This document shows positions 18,920-26,314 of a stretch of DNA of 64,000 bases, piece after piece. Where the stretch lies: assembly GCF_030814135.1 (NCBI RefSeq), contig NZ_JAUSUQ010000001.1:372001-436000 (forward strand). Reading direction: 5' to 3'. This DNA comes from Caldalkalibacillus uzonensis. GTDB lineage: Bacteria > Bacillota > Bacilli > Caldalkalibacillales > Caldalkalibacillaceae. Made by a program: the position numbers and the translations under genes. The notes under the pieces were generated by a model. That model saw only the letters and a program-made list of their open reading frames with translations, ran no database searches and was not told where the DNA came from. Each line of letters starts with the position of its first letter. Position 1 is the stretch's first letter.

Positions 18920-20095
18920 TTATTTTTCCAAAAAACGTCTGATCCGTTTGACCGCTTCTTCCAAGGCCTCCAAAGAGGTGGCATAAGAAATGCGAATGTT
19001 GTCCGGTGCACCAAAGCCGCTGCCAGGCACCAAGGCTACTTTCTCTTCTTCCAGTAAGGCTTTGGCCCATTCATCAACTGTTGAATAGGGACTGTGATTC
19101 ACGGCTTGCCGCACATTAGGGAACAGGTAAAAAGCCCCTTCAGGCTTGACGCAGCTCACACCCGGCAATTCAATCAGTTGGGCATAAATTTGATCGCGCC
19201 GTTCTTTAAAGGCCTTCTTCATCTGTTCCAATGGTTCCTGGGTGCCTTCCAAGGCAGCCAAAGCGGCGTACTGGGCCACCGAAGTGGGGTTGGATGTGCT
19301 GTGGCTGGCCAGGTCGGCAATCGCTTTCATGTAGGGCTGGGGGCCGGCCACATAGCCGATTCTCCATCCGGTCATGGAGTATGGTTTAGACATACCATTC
19401 ACCACAAACGTTTTGGCAAACACCTCATCGGAAAGTGAGGCTATGCTGACATGCTCAGCTTCGCCGTAAATCAGCTTTTCATAAATCTCATCAGATATGA
19501 TGAAGATACCATGTTGCAGACAAACCTCAGCCAGGGCAGCCAGCTCCCGCTCTTGATACAAGCTGCCGGTTGGATTGCTGGGCGAGTTAAGAATAACGGC
19601 TTTGGTTTTTGGTGTGATGGCCTCCTCCAGCTGTTCCGGAGTGATCTTAAACTGGTTTTCTTCCTTGCCTTCCACAAACACCGGAACTCCTTCCGCCAAT
19701 TTAACCTGTTCCGGATAGCTAACCCAATATGGGGTTGGAATAATCACCTCATCTCCGGGATTGACCAGGACTTGAAAGATGTTATACAAAGCATGTTTGG
19801 CTCCGGTGCAAACAACCACCTGATCCACCGTGTATGTCAAAGCATTATCCCGTTTCAGCTTATGTATAATGGCTTCTCTCAGCTGAGGGATACCAGCGGC
19901 AGGCGTATATTTGGTATGTCCTTCTTTCATCGCTTGGTACGCTGCTTCAATAATATGCTCCGGTGTGTTAAAATCTGGCTCACCTGCACCCAAGCCGATC
20001 ACATCATGCCCTTCGGCCCGCAGTGCTTTGGCTTTAGCTGTAATGGCCAGTGTAGATGAAGGTGTCAAATTTGAGACACGGTTTGCTAACGGCAT
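18920..20095 (-). CDS. aspB: Aspartate aminotransferase
   Basis: A 391-residue class I PLP aminotransferase that makes aspartate from oxaloacetate and glutamate. The PLP lysine is Lys237 in NGMSKPYSMTGWRIGY, with SPSNPTGSLY and the DEIY motif before it. The close relation to B. subtilis AspB is supported by the aspB-asnS-dnaD-nth order. The start at 20095 has GAGGAGG at 10 nt; the frame is open nine codons further without a site. Its aspartate serves asnS charging, panD and dapB pathways in this same region. A promoter candidate overlaps the upstream terminator. Confidence 0.93.
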   Translation of the reverse strand: MPLANRVSNLTPSSTLAITAKAKALRAEGHDVIGLGAGEPDFNTPEHIIEAAYQAMKEGHTKYTPAAGIPQLREAIIHKLKRDNALTYTVDQVVVCTGAKHALYNIFQVLVNPGDEVIIPTPYWVSYPEQVKLAEGVPVFVEGKEENQFKITPEQLEEAITPKTKAVILNSPSNPTGSLYQERELAALAEVCLQHGIFIISDEIYEKLIYGEAEHVSIASLSDEVFAKTFVVNGMSKPYSMTGWRIGYVAGPQPYMKAIADLASHSTSNPTSVAQYAALAALEGTQEPLEQMKKAFKERRDQIYAQLIELPGVSCVKPEGAFYLFPNVRQAVNHSPYSTVDEWAKALLEEEKVALVPGSGFGAPDNIRISYATSLEALEEAVKRIRRFLEK

Positions 20096-20133
20096 ACGTC
20101 TAAGTCCTCCTCGTTTAATCACATTATTCTTTT

Positions 20134-20161
20134 ATTATACAAAAAACCCCCTCATCTCCAA
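20134..20161 (-). promoter_or_regulatory. Promoter candidate for aspB operon
   Basis: TATAAT (20134-20139) with TTGGAG 16 bp upstream (20156-20161) on the minus strand. The -10 box is perfect and the -35 box is poor. The promoter lies inside the terminator hairpin of the preceding gene. Confidence 0.4.
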
Positions 20162-20169
20162 AGGGGGTT
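20141..20169 (-). terminator. Rho-independent terminator after the FtsH-like gene
   Basis: Stem AACCCCCT/AGGGGGTT with a 9-nt loop, then six T on the minus strand. It overlaps the stop codon of the FtsH-like gene and separates it from aspB. Confidence 0.9.
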
Positions 20170-21667
20170 AAGAAATTTCTTTTGTTTTGCCTTCCTGCGT
20201 TAACAATTGGCGAAAGGCATCGCCGCTTAAACGCTCTTCTTGGAGCAAAATAGCGCAAGCTTTTGTGAAAACGTCGTTATGCTCCAGCAATAGTTGCTTG
20301 GTTCGTTCATACAATTGGTCAAAGATGAAGGTCATCTCTTCCTGCAGGCGTGCTTTGGGTACATGTTCTACTGAGACAATTCCCAGGCGGGACAAACCAG
20401 TCTCAATCATTTGCTGCACATAGCCTAAAGCCTGGTCAAAATCATTTTTGGAACCTGTGCTCCGTTCCCCGAAATAGATCTCCTCTGCTGCTGCACCGGC
20501 CAGACAAATCATAATCTGTTCTTCAATGTAGGATTTGGTGTATAAATGGCGTTCCGTAGGGGGAGATTGACGCACATACCCGAGGGCACCACCTCTGGGG
20601 ATCAACACCACTTGACTGACAGAGTAGGGACGCAGCACCTCGGAGCAAATGGCATGCCCCAGCTCATGATAGGCCACCCGCCGCTTTTCTTCCTCTGTTG
20701 ACTCCTTATCTGTTTGTTCACCCATCATTACTTTTTCGATGGCCTGGGCAATGTGTGCGCGGTCGATGGATGAGTCACCTGATCGGAAGGCATAAATGGC
20801 CGCTTCATTAGCCACACTTTCCAACTGGGCTCCCGAAAAGCCATACGTATCTTTGGCTACATCGTCCAGGTTGACGTTGTCGGCCAAGGGCTTCCTGCTG
20901 AAATGGAGCTGGAGAATATGTCTGCGCGCCTTTTTGTCAGGCAGATCAACACGAATCAGGCGGTCAAAACGTCCTGGACGCAAGAGGGCAGGGTCAAGCA
21001 TGTCCACACGGTTGGTGGCCGCAATCAGCAGAATACGTGGCTGATCCGTGGTGCTGATCCCGTCCATTTCCGTCAGCAGCTGATTTAGCGTTTGGTCATA
21101 TTCTTTTTGCTGCTGGCCGTCACGTTTGCCGCCAATCACATCAATTTCATCAATGAAAATGATGCCGCGGGAAAGGCCTTTTTCCCTTGCCAGCTGTTTC
21201 ACTTCTTTAAATAAGTCCCTGATCCGGCTGGCGCCCACACCCACATACATCTCAACAAACTCACTGCCTGAAGCGGCCACAAATGCCGCATCAGCATAAT
21301 TGGCTGCCGCCTTGGCTATTAAAGTTTTCCCTGTTCCAGGAGGTCCCGTTAACAAAATGCCTTTTAAGGGGCGAATGCCATACTTCCGAGCCCGCTCATC
21401 TTCCTTCAGAAGATCAATCGCTTCTTTCAGCTCCTGTTTGGGCTTGTCCAGCCCGCCAATATCATCAAAGGTGACCCCCGTCTCATTCACTTCACGGGCG
21501 TGCTTCCGCTTGCTTCTGCCCACAGGCAAAGCCCCTTGCCGGTGCAGAAGATAGGCGACCACAGACACAATCAAGCCCAGGAATAAAATCGGCCCTACGT
21601 TATAGCCCAAGTAAATCAGAAACAGAACCAGAATGGGAACTGCACCGATCAGCCATTCTTTAGTCAT
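20168..21667 (-). CDS. Short FtsH-like membrane AAA+ zinc protease
   Basis: A 499-residue FtsH paralogue. Two close hydrophobic segments (about 6-20 and 24-41) replace the usual pair separated by an extracytoplasmic domain. The AAA+ module has Walker A GPPGTGKT (108-115), Walker B FIDEID (171-176) and the SRH (ATNRVDMLDPALLRPGRFDR). The zinc protease motif HELGH is at 334-338, with Asp409 in TGSKNDFDQA as third ligand. All catalytic residues are present, so it should be active; full FtsH is about 600-650 residues. It starts four codons into the upstream gene's shadow with GGAGGGTG and follows 21674-22198 directly. Its place in the ypmB-aspB gap is unlike B. subtilis. The role is unknown; membrane protein turnover is inference. 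Confidence 0.9.
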   Translation of the reverse strand: MTKEWLIGAVPILVLFLIYLGYNVGPILFLGLIVSVVAYLLHRQGALPVGRSKRKHAREVNETGVTFDDIGGLDKPKQELKEAIDLLKEDERARKYGIRPLKGILLTGPPGTGKTLIAKAAANYADAAFVAASGSEFVEMYVGVGASRIRDLFKEVKQLAREKGLSRGIIFIDEIDVIGGKRDGQQQKEYDQTLNQLLTEMDGISTTDQPRILLIAATNRVDMLDPALLRPGRFDRLIRVDLPDKKARRHILQLHFSRKPLADNVNLDDVAKDTYGFSGAQLESVANEAAIYAFRSGDSSIDRAHIAQAIEKVMMGEQTDKESTEEEKRRVAYHELGHAICSEVLRPYSVSQVVLIPRGGALGYVRQSPPTERHLYTKSYIEEQIMICLAGAAAEEIYFGERSTGSKNDFDQALGYVQQMIETGLSRLGIVSVEHVPKARLQEEMTFIFDQLYERTKQLLLEHNDVFTKACAILLQEERLSGDAFRQLLTQEGKTKEIS

Positions 21668-21673
21668 GCCGGT

Positions 21674-22198
21674 TCACCCTCCTTTCACTGCCAGCTCGTC
21701 AGGCAAGGGAAAATGGAGATACACCTCTTCAGCAGAGGAAGGCGCAAGATAGATGAACACACCCTGGCTGGTGACTAACACATAACCATCCTCTACCTCT
21801 TGCTGTGCTTTCAGCTCTTCAATATGCTGTTCAATGGCACTGAACTGACGGTGATGAATCGCTTCGGCAAACTCAGCCGAATGCTTCAGCCATAAGGGGT
21901 GATATTCTCCTTGTTCCCGAGCAATGGCAATCACGTATGGCTGACCCATTCCTTGTAAAAAACGATCCAATTCAGCATATAAGCGGTAAAATTGTTTAGG
22001 ATCATGGAAACGGACCGTCACTTCCGTCAGACCCCGGCTATTCTCCATGTGTACCAATTCAATGCCCTGTTTATGCTCAAACCACGCCTGGATTGGTTTT
22101 TCCGTATTTAAATATTGGTATATAAACCAGCCGCCAAATAACACTAAGGCGGTCAACAGACAGGAAAGAAGGACTGTTTTCCATTTTAGTTGCTGCAT
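21674..22198 (-). CDS. Membrane-anchored hypothetical protein
   Basis: A 174-residue protein with one N-terminal membrane segment (about residues 8-27, VLLSCLLTALVLFGGWFIYQYL) and a soluble, probably extracytoplasmic domain of mixed alpha/beta type. No family recognised. The start at 22198 has AGAGG at a good distance; the frame runs 34 codons further but without a site. It ends at a TGA that is within the Shine-Dalgarno region of the FtsH-like gene, so the two are translationally linked, and this protein may be a partner or substrate adaptor of that protease (inference). A perfect palindrome lies just upstream. Confidence 0.75.
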   Translation of the reverse strand: MQQLKWKTVLLSCLLTALVLFGGWFIYQYLNTEKPIQAWFEHKQGIELVHMENSRGLTEVTVRFHDPKQFYRLYAELDRFLQGMGQPYVIAIAREQGEYHPLWLKHSAEFAEAIHHRQFSAIEQHIEELKAQQEVEDGYVLVTSQGVFIYLAPSSAEEVYLHFPLPDELAVKGG

Positions 22199-22236
22199 TG
22201 AACCTCTTCCTTCCTCGTGATTAAATGCATAATTGA

Positions 22237-22257
22237 GTATATCACATTTTGATATAC
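22237..22257. promoter_or_regulatory. Perfect palindrome upstream of the FtsH-like pair
   Basis: Arms GTATATCA and TGATATAC (8 bp each, exact) with a 5-nt spacer. It lies 39-59 bp before the start of the 22198 gene and overlaps a possible -10 TATACT. Its size and position suit a dimeric repressor operator; no -35 box is clear. Confidence 0.45.
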
Positions 22258-22280
22258 TTTTCCCTGGCACATCTTGCCAA

Positions 22281-22310
22281 ACAAAAACCTCCGCTGCCAA
22301 GACGGAGGTT
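22281..22310 (-). terminator. Rho-independent terminator after ypmB
   Basis: Stem AACCTCCG/CGGAGGTT with a 9-nt loop and TTTTTGTTT on the minus strand. It overlaps the ypmB stop codon by 2 nt, and so the next pair (22198 and FtsH-like) must have its own promoter. Confidence 0.85.
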
Positions 22311-22782
22311 AGTGTTCCAAGGTATAGCTTTTGATAAATTGCCCATCGGCCATCGTGTAATAGGCATAAATCATACGTCCTTGATCATCAACGGCCAACA
22401 CTTCCCAGCACAGTTGCTGATTAACATAAGCAGGCCTGACCGCTTTTACTGTCCAATCCGCATATTCTGCGGACACCATTTGAGCCACATCTTCTTGAGT
22501 TAAACGGGCTTCTGCCGCAGGAAAGGATTTCAGCTGTCCCTGTTCATCAACAACCACATAAAACTTCTGTTCACTGTCATCTTCTATAGTGAAAATAAAA
22601 TAAGTTTGCTCTCCATGAAAACGGAACTGCTCTAGCACCTCTCCGCCTGTTTCCTGTTCTGCCACCGCTCTCGCCTCAACGAAACCAGCATGTTGGTCTT
22701 GCTTCAGGGAAAGGCCGATATTGACCATAAGCCATATGATTAGACCAATACACAAACTACTTGCAATCAGCCACTTCTTCAT
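22309..22782 (-). CDS. ypmB: YpmB-like protein (DUF5590)
   Basis: A 157-residue protein with an N-terminal membrane anchor (about 4-24) and a PepSY-like domain after it (YFIFTIEDDSEQKFYVVVDEQGQLKSF and CWEVLAVDDQGRMIYAYYTMADGQFIKSY). It matches the YpmB/DUF5590 pattern in length and layout. In B. subtilis ypmB lies just before aspB; here the order is kept but two genes are inserted between. The function of YpmB is not established. It lies 17 bp downstream of the lipoprotein gene and is probably co-transcribed with it. Confidence 0.8.
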   Translation of the reverse strand: MKKWLIASSLCIGLIIWLMVNIGLSLKQDQHAGFVEARAVAEQETGGEVLEQFRFHGEQTYFIFTIEDDSEQKFYVVVDEQGQLKSFPAAEARLTQEDVAQMVSAEYADWTVKAVRPAYVNQQLCWEVLAVDDQGRMIYAYYTMADGQFIKSYTLEH

Positions 22783-22799
22783 TTGTCTCTTTCCTCTGC

Positions 22800-23570
22800 T
22801 TATTCAGATTTGATCTCCTTCTCAAAATCAAAGTTCAATTCTTCCAACACATCACCATGTTTTTGCAATTGGAACGTAAAACCGCTGATACGCCAACGAT
22901 CATCATCTTCTTTTATCAATAACTCATACATCAGGCTGAAATCAGTCAAGGGAACCTGCCGAAGGGATTGAACGTGCTGGGCTAAAAAGCCACTAAATAG
23001 ATCCATTATTGTCTCACCAGGCATCAATACTTGTACATGCCACTCTCCGTCAGAAGGCATTAACGCTACTTGCTCATATGTTTTTTGCTTAACACCTTCA
23101 CTTAAGAGTTGAAAATGGTACACAGGAAGCAAAAAGTCCACTTCTCCCTGTGATAAGCGGCGCTTTTTACCGTCATGTTTCAAGTTCACATTTTCATTGT
23201 TATTTTCCACTATAAACAGCGGTTCGTCATTTTCAACGGCCTTGAGCTCCCAGTGATCAACATTGTGGTAACGAACGGTATACAGCCGCTTCTCTTCACC
23301 GCGTTCTTCAATCACATAAGCCCGTTCTTTTCCATCACCTGTCATCCAGGCAGTCAACATTTCAGACAACACTTTGAGCAGTTCTGTATCCTCATAGGCC
23401 TTTTCCCATGTTGCCATCCAAGTGCTGTGTTTGTTAAGCTTACTCTCCTCATCTGTCAAAGCCGGTTCTGAACGAGATGGAGGCGTACTTACTTGCTCTC
23501 CTTGGCAGGCAGTTAAAAGCGTTAAGCTCAACAGGATGAAGAGGGCTGTTACTGCCAGAGTTTTACTCAC
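22800..23570 (-). CDS. Putative lipoprotein of unknown function
   Basis: A 256-residue protein with a lipoprotein signal peptide: a hydrophobic core at 6-20 and the lipobox LLTAC with Cys at residue 22. The mature part is charged and Lys/Glu-rich, with several beta segments (RAYVIEERGEEKRLYTVRYHNVDHWELKAVENDEPLFIVENN). No known domain recognised. It starts at a GTG (23570) behind AAGGAGGGG. It is first in a two-gene unit with ypmB, and no gene of this type is known to me at this spot in B. subtilis. Confidence 0.75.
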   Translation of the reverse strand: MSKTLAVTALFILLSLTLLTACQGEQVSTPPSRSEPALTDEESKLNKHSTWMATWEKAYEDTELLKVLSEMLTAWMTGDGKERAYVIEERGEEKRLYTVRYHNVDHWELKAVENDEPLFIVENNNENVNLKHDGKKRRLSQGEVDFLLPVYHFQLLSEGVKQKTYEQVALMPSDGEWHVQVLMPGETIMDLFSGFLAQHVQSLRQVPLTDFSLMYELLIKEDDDRWRISGFTFQLQKHGDVLEELNFDFEKEIKSE

Positions 23571-23735
23571 ACTCCGCCCCTCCTTTTGAAGACAAACCTA
23601 AAGCAGTTAACGTTCCAAGTTTAATCCCTGTTACTACATGTATATCCTTTTTGCAGCCGTATATGTCTGAGGGATATACTTCGTAAAGAGTGGAGGGGGT
23701 GCCAAATCCATAACCTCCGGCTAAATACTGTTACT

Positions 23736-23763
23736 CATAGCGGGAGCAGTTTGACTCATACTA
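23736..23763 (+). promoter_or_regulatory. Forespore (SigG-like) promoter candidate
   Basis: CATA (23736-23739) and CATACTA (23757-23763), 17 bp apart, on the plus strand. The boxes and spacing equal those at 13762-13789. A start near 23771 would give a leader of about 23 nt to the ATG at 23794. Confidence 0.45.
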
Positions 23764-23793
23764 AACGTACGCTCTTGAAGGAGGGCGAGTCAC

Positions 23794-23973
23794 ATGCACA
23801 GCGAACAGCTGGACAAGTCAGTGCCATCTTCGTTGCCAAGCACCTGGGATGCCCGCTATAACCCCATCCTGTTTGAACAAACAAAAGAGTGGTATCGCCC
23901 GCATGCTGCCGTGGAGAAAAACTGTCTTACCGATCTGGCCTATCGCCACATTTTTTTCCCGCATCAGATTTAA
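23794..23973 (+). CDS. Small protein, 59 residues, unknown
   Basis: A 59-codon gene with a near-perfect AAGGAGGG site 8 nt before its ATG. The product begins MHSEQLDKSVPSSLPS and ends YRHIFFPHQI. It has an unusual number of aromatic and proline residues, one Cys, and no membrane segment. No family recognised. It is the only plus-strand gene between two minus-strand units, with a SigG-like promoter upstream and a hairpin after it, so it is a complete stand-alone unit. A spore protein made in the forespore is a reasonable guess from the promoter alone. Confidence 0.6.
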   Translation: MHSEQLDKSVPSSLPSTWDARYNPILFEQTKEWYRPHAAVEKNCLTDLAYRHIFFPHQI

Positions 23974-23995
23974 AAATATCCCCTACCCTACACCG

Positions 23996-24016
23996 GCTCA
24001 ACCGTCATGGTTGAGC
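23996..24016. terminator. Hairpin between convergent small gene and mtaD
   Basis: Perfect stem GCTCAACC/GGTTGAGC with a 5-nt loop, 22 bp after the small gene's stop. There is no T-run on the plus strand and only a weak AT stretch, so it is a poor terminator by itself. Confidence 0.4.
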
Positions 24017-24039
24017 TTACATACCAGCCATGAACCGTA

Positions 24040-25344
24040 TTAATTCCGGCTCAGTTCCCGCCAGACCCGGTTAGCTTCATAAATCACTTTTTCCTCATCA
24101 AGGGTGATGCAGCGGCCATCTTTGACGACCTGTTTGCCTTGGACATAAACATGGCGCACATCAGAACCGCTTGCAGCATAAATGATATGGGAGACTGGAT
24201 CATGTACCGGCTGCAAATGGGCCTGCCCCGGGTTGATGATGATGAAATCTGCTTCCTTACCTTTTTCCAGAGAGCCTACATGGGGAACAAAGGCACATTC
24301 AGCCCCCCACTTCGTCCCCATTTTTAGGGCTGCCTCAGCCGGGACAACGGTGGGCTCCTGGTGAACCCCTTTGTGTATAAGTGCAGCCAAACGCACTTCC
24401 TGAAACATGTCCAAATTGTTATTGGAGGCGGCGCTGTCAGTGCCGATGGACAAGCGGAAGCCCCTTTCCAGCAAACGGGGAACCTGGGCAATACCTGAAC
24501 CTAATTTCAGGTTGCTGGCCGGATTGTGAGAAATTTTGACATCATACTCCTGTAAGATATCCATTTCCTCTTCTTCCAGATGAACGGCATGGGCCACAAG
24601 GGTGGGCCGCTCAAAAACCCCTATATCACGCAAATGGGGCACCGGACGCTGGCCGTAATGGCGAATATTTTGACGGACTTCCTTTGCCGTTTCCGATAAA
24701 TGAATATGCACAGGCAAATCAAGCTGCTGAGCCCGCTCCACTATACGGTGAATATAGGCAGGCGGACAGGTGTAAGGCGCATGGGGAGACATCATGGTCG
24801 TGATCCTCCCTCCGGCCTGCTGGTGCCATCTTTGGGCAAACGCTGTGGCCTCATTCAGTTTGGCTTTCTGTTCTTCCTCGGGGCAAAGGCCGATAATGCC
24901 GCGGGCCAACACCCCCCGGATACCAGCCTCTTCCACCACTTCCGCCACCGTATCCATATGATCATACATATCCACAAAACAAGTCGTGCCTGATTTCAAC
25001 ATCTCTACAACAGCTAAAGCCGTCCCCCAGCGTACTGTATCAGCTGTAAAGCGGGCTTCCATGGGCCACATCTTTTCCTCCAGCCATTCTTTTAAGGGGG
25101 CATCGTCTGCATAGCCTCGTAAAACAGACATGGCCGCATGTCCATGGGTATTTACCCAGCCGGGCATCAACCATTGTCCTTTTAGATTGATCACCTGATC
25201 CGCTTCGGCTTCTGATTCCGTGTCAGGTTGCCCTGAACCAACTGCGGTAATGGTTTTGCCCTCAACCAGCAGATAGCCTTCCCGAAACCACTCGTTCTGT
25301 TCATTGGCCGTAATAATGACACCATTTTTAAATAGTGTTTTCAT
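24040..25344 (-). CDS. mtaD: 5-methylthioadenosine/S-adenosylhomocysteine deaminase
   Basis: A 434-residue amidohydrolase of the MtaD/SsnA group. Metal ligands are visible: the HxH of NTHGHAAMS after the N-terminal beta domain, the His in VHIHLSETAKE, the next His in LVAHAVHLEEEE, and the Asp of GTDSAASNNNLDM. The NNNLDMFQE stretch is typical of MTA/SAH deaminases, so it likely converts these nucleosides to inosyl forms in a salvage route. The exact substrate is inference. The ATG at 25344 is 8 nt from AAAGGA; the ATG three codons earlier abuts the site. It lies where dinG would be expected after panD by B. subtilis order. Confidence 0.85.
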   Translation of the reverse strand: MKTLFKNGVIITANEQNEWFREGYLLVEGKTITAVGSGQPDTESEAEADQVINLKGQWLMPGWVNTHGHAAMSVLRGYADDAPLKEWLEEKMWPMEARFTADTVRWGTALAVVEMLKSGTTCFVDMYDHMDTVAEVVEEAGIRGVLARGIIGLCPEEEQKAKLNEATAFAQRWHQQAGGRITTMMSPHAPYTCPPAYIHRIVERAQQLDLPVHIHLSETAKEVRQNIRHYGQRPVPHLRDIGVFERPTLVAHAVHLEEEEMDILQEYDVKISHNPASNLKLGSGIAQVPRLLERGFRLSIGTDSAASNNNLDMFQEVRLAALIHKGVHQEPTVVPAEAALKMGTKWGAECAFVPHVGSLEKGKEADFIIINPGQAHLQPVHDPVSHIIYAASGSDVRHVYVQGKQVVKDGRCITLDEEKVIYEANRVWRELSRN

Positions 25345-25423
25345 TGTGCTCATCCTTTGCTATGATGCTTTTCCTCATTTCTATTCTCTTCCTTTATTCT
25401 CTTCCGTCGGTTTAAATTCCTGC

Positions 25424-26314
25424 TTAGCTGGGCAAAACAAATACCCGGTAATCCTCCTTCTGGCTGACCACCAGAATGTGTCCATGTTTTTTCACCGGAT
25501 AGACGTCCATCCAGGATGATTCCAGCCGCTCCATCACTTCTGGTTCTATCGTGTCAGCAGACCGGTAAAAAATAATGGCCACATGGGCATCTACTTCTTC
25601 TAAAAAAGCTTCACTGGAAGCATTTGTGCTGCCAAAGTCACTCACTTTTAATATGTGAGAGCGTAAATCATGCCGTTTGATTAATTCTTTTTCAACTTTT
25701 TTGGAGACCGTTCCGGTAAATAAAAAACATTGGTCACCATGAACGAGCTGAAAAACAAGAGAGTTGTCCTGCAAAGAAAGGGACAAGCGGGGCTGGGGAT
25801 GAAATACTTTAATTGCACATGCCTCATCCAGGGTAACTTGATCCCCTTCGATTAAAGGATGCAGCTCAGCTTGTGCTGTCAGTTCCAAAGATGTAAACAG
25901 GTCGTCCAAATAAAAGGGGTAATAGAGATGTTGAGGTTCATATAGGTCAGCAATCAGCTCAAAATTTCCCATAAATTCTTCCTGTTGGCTGGTAATAACC
26001 AAATGATGGATATGTTCAATCTGCTGTTCACTTAGAAAGCGGATTAATTCCTTTTGTGACGTTTTGCTGCCTGTATCGACCAGCATGCCTTCACCATTTT
26101 CCAGTTGAATAAAGGTGGCTTCACCGCTCTTAAGTTGAATAAAGTATACTTTCATTCCCTCATCAGGAATCATTTTCCGTAAGTTTTTGGGAGTAAATGC
26201 TTCGCTTGAGGGTCCTCCCATACTGAGACAAAGCAGGGTAACCACCAGGAATATATACAAATACCTGTACCAGCTGCGGGTCAAATGGATCATTATCATC
26301 CGCCACCTTGTCAT
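25424..26314 (-). CDS. Degenerate metallo-beta-lactamase-fold protein (ComEC C-terminal-like)
   Basis: A 296-residue protein with an N-terminal hydrophobic segment (about 17-33; signal peptide or anchor) and a beta-lactamase fold resembling the C-terminal domain of ComEC/Rec2. The fold landmarks are present: KVYFIQLKSGEATFIQLENGEGMLVDTGS (LVDTGS at 78-83), CFLFTGTVSKKVEKELI, and HILKVSDFGSTNASSEAFLEEV. However, the metal motif THxHxDH is replaced by TSQQEEF at 108-114, and later His/Asp ligands are also changed. It is therefore unlikely to bind two metals and may be structural or regulatory. It overlaps the upstream TPR gene by an ATGA, which points to coupled expression. Confidence 0.75.
   Translation of the reverse strand: MTRWRMIMIHLTRSWYRYLYIFLVVTLLCLSMGGPSSEAFTPKNLRKMIPDEGMKVYFIQLKSGEATFIQLENGEGMLVDTGSKTSQKELIRFLSEQQIEHIHHLVITSQQEEFMGNFELIADLYEPQHLYYPFYLDDLFTSLELTAQAELHPLIEGDQVTLDEACAIKVFHPQPRLSLSLQDNSLVFQLVHGDQCFLFTGTVSKKVEKELIKRHDLRSHILKVSDFGSTNASSEAFLEEVDAHVAIIFYRSADTIEPEVMERLESSWMDVYPVKKHGHILVVSQKEDYRVFVLPS

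Noticed and set aside
18818-20160. T-box leader ahead of aspB or asnS
   Set aside because: No T-box sequence or specifier stem was found in the short gaps upstream of these genes.
25424-26314. Active beta-lactamase or ComEC nuclease
   Set aside because: The metal-binding HxHxDH is not present and no ComEC membrane domain exists in the gene.
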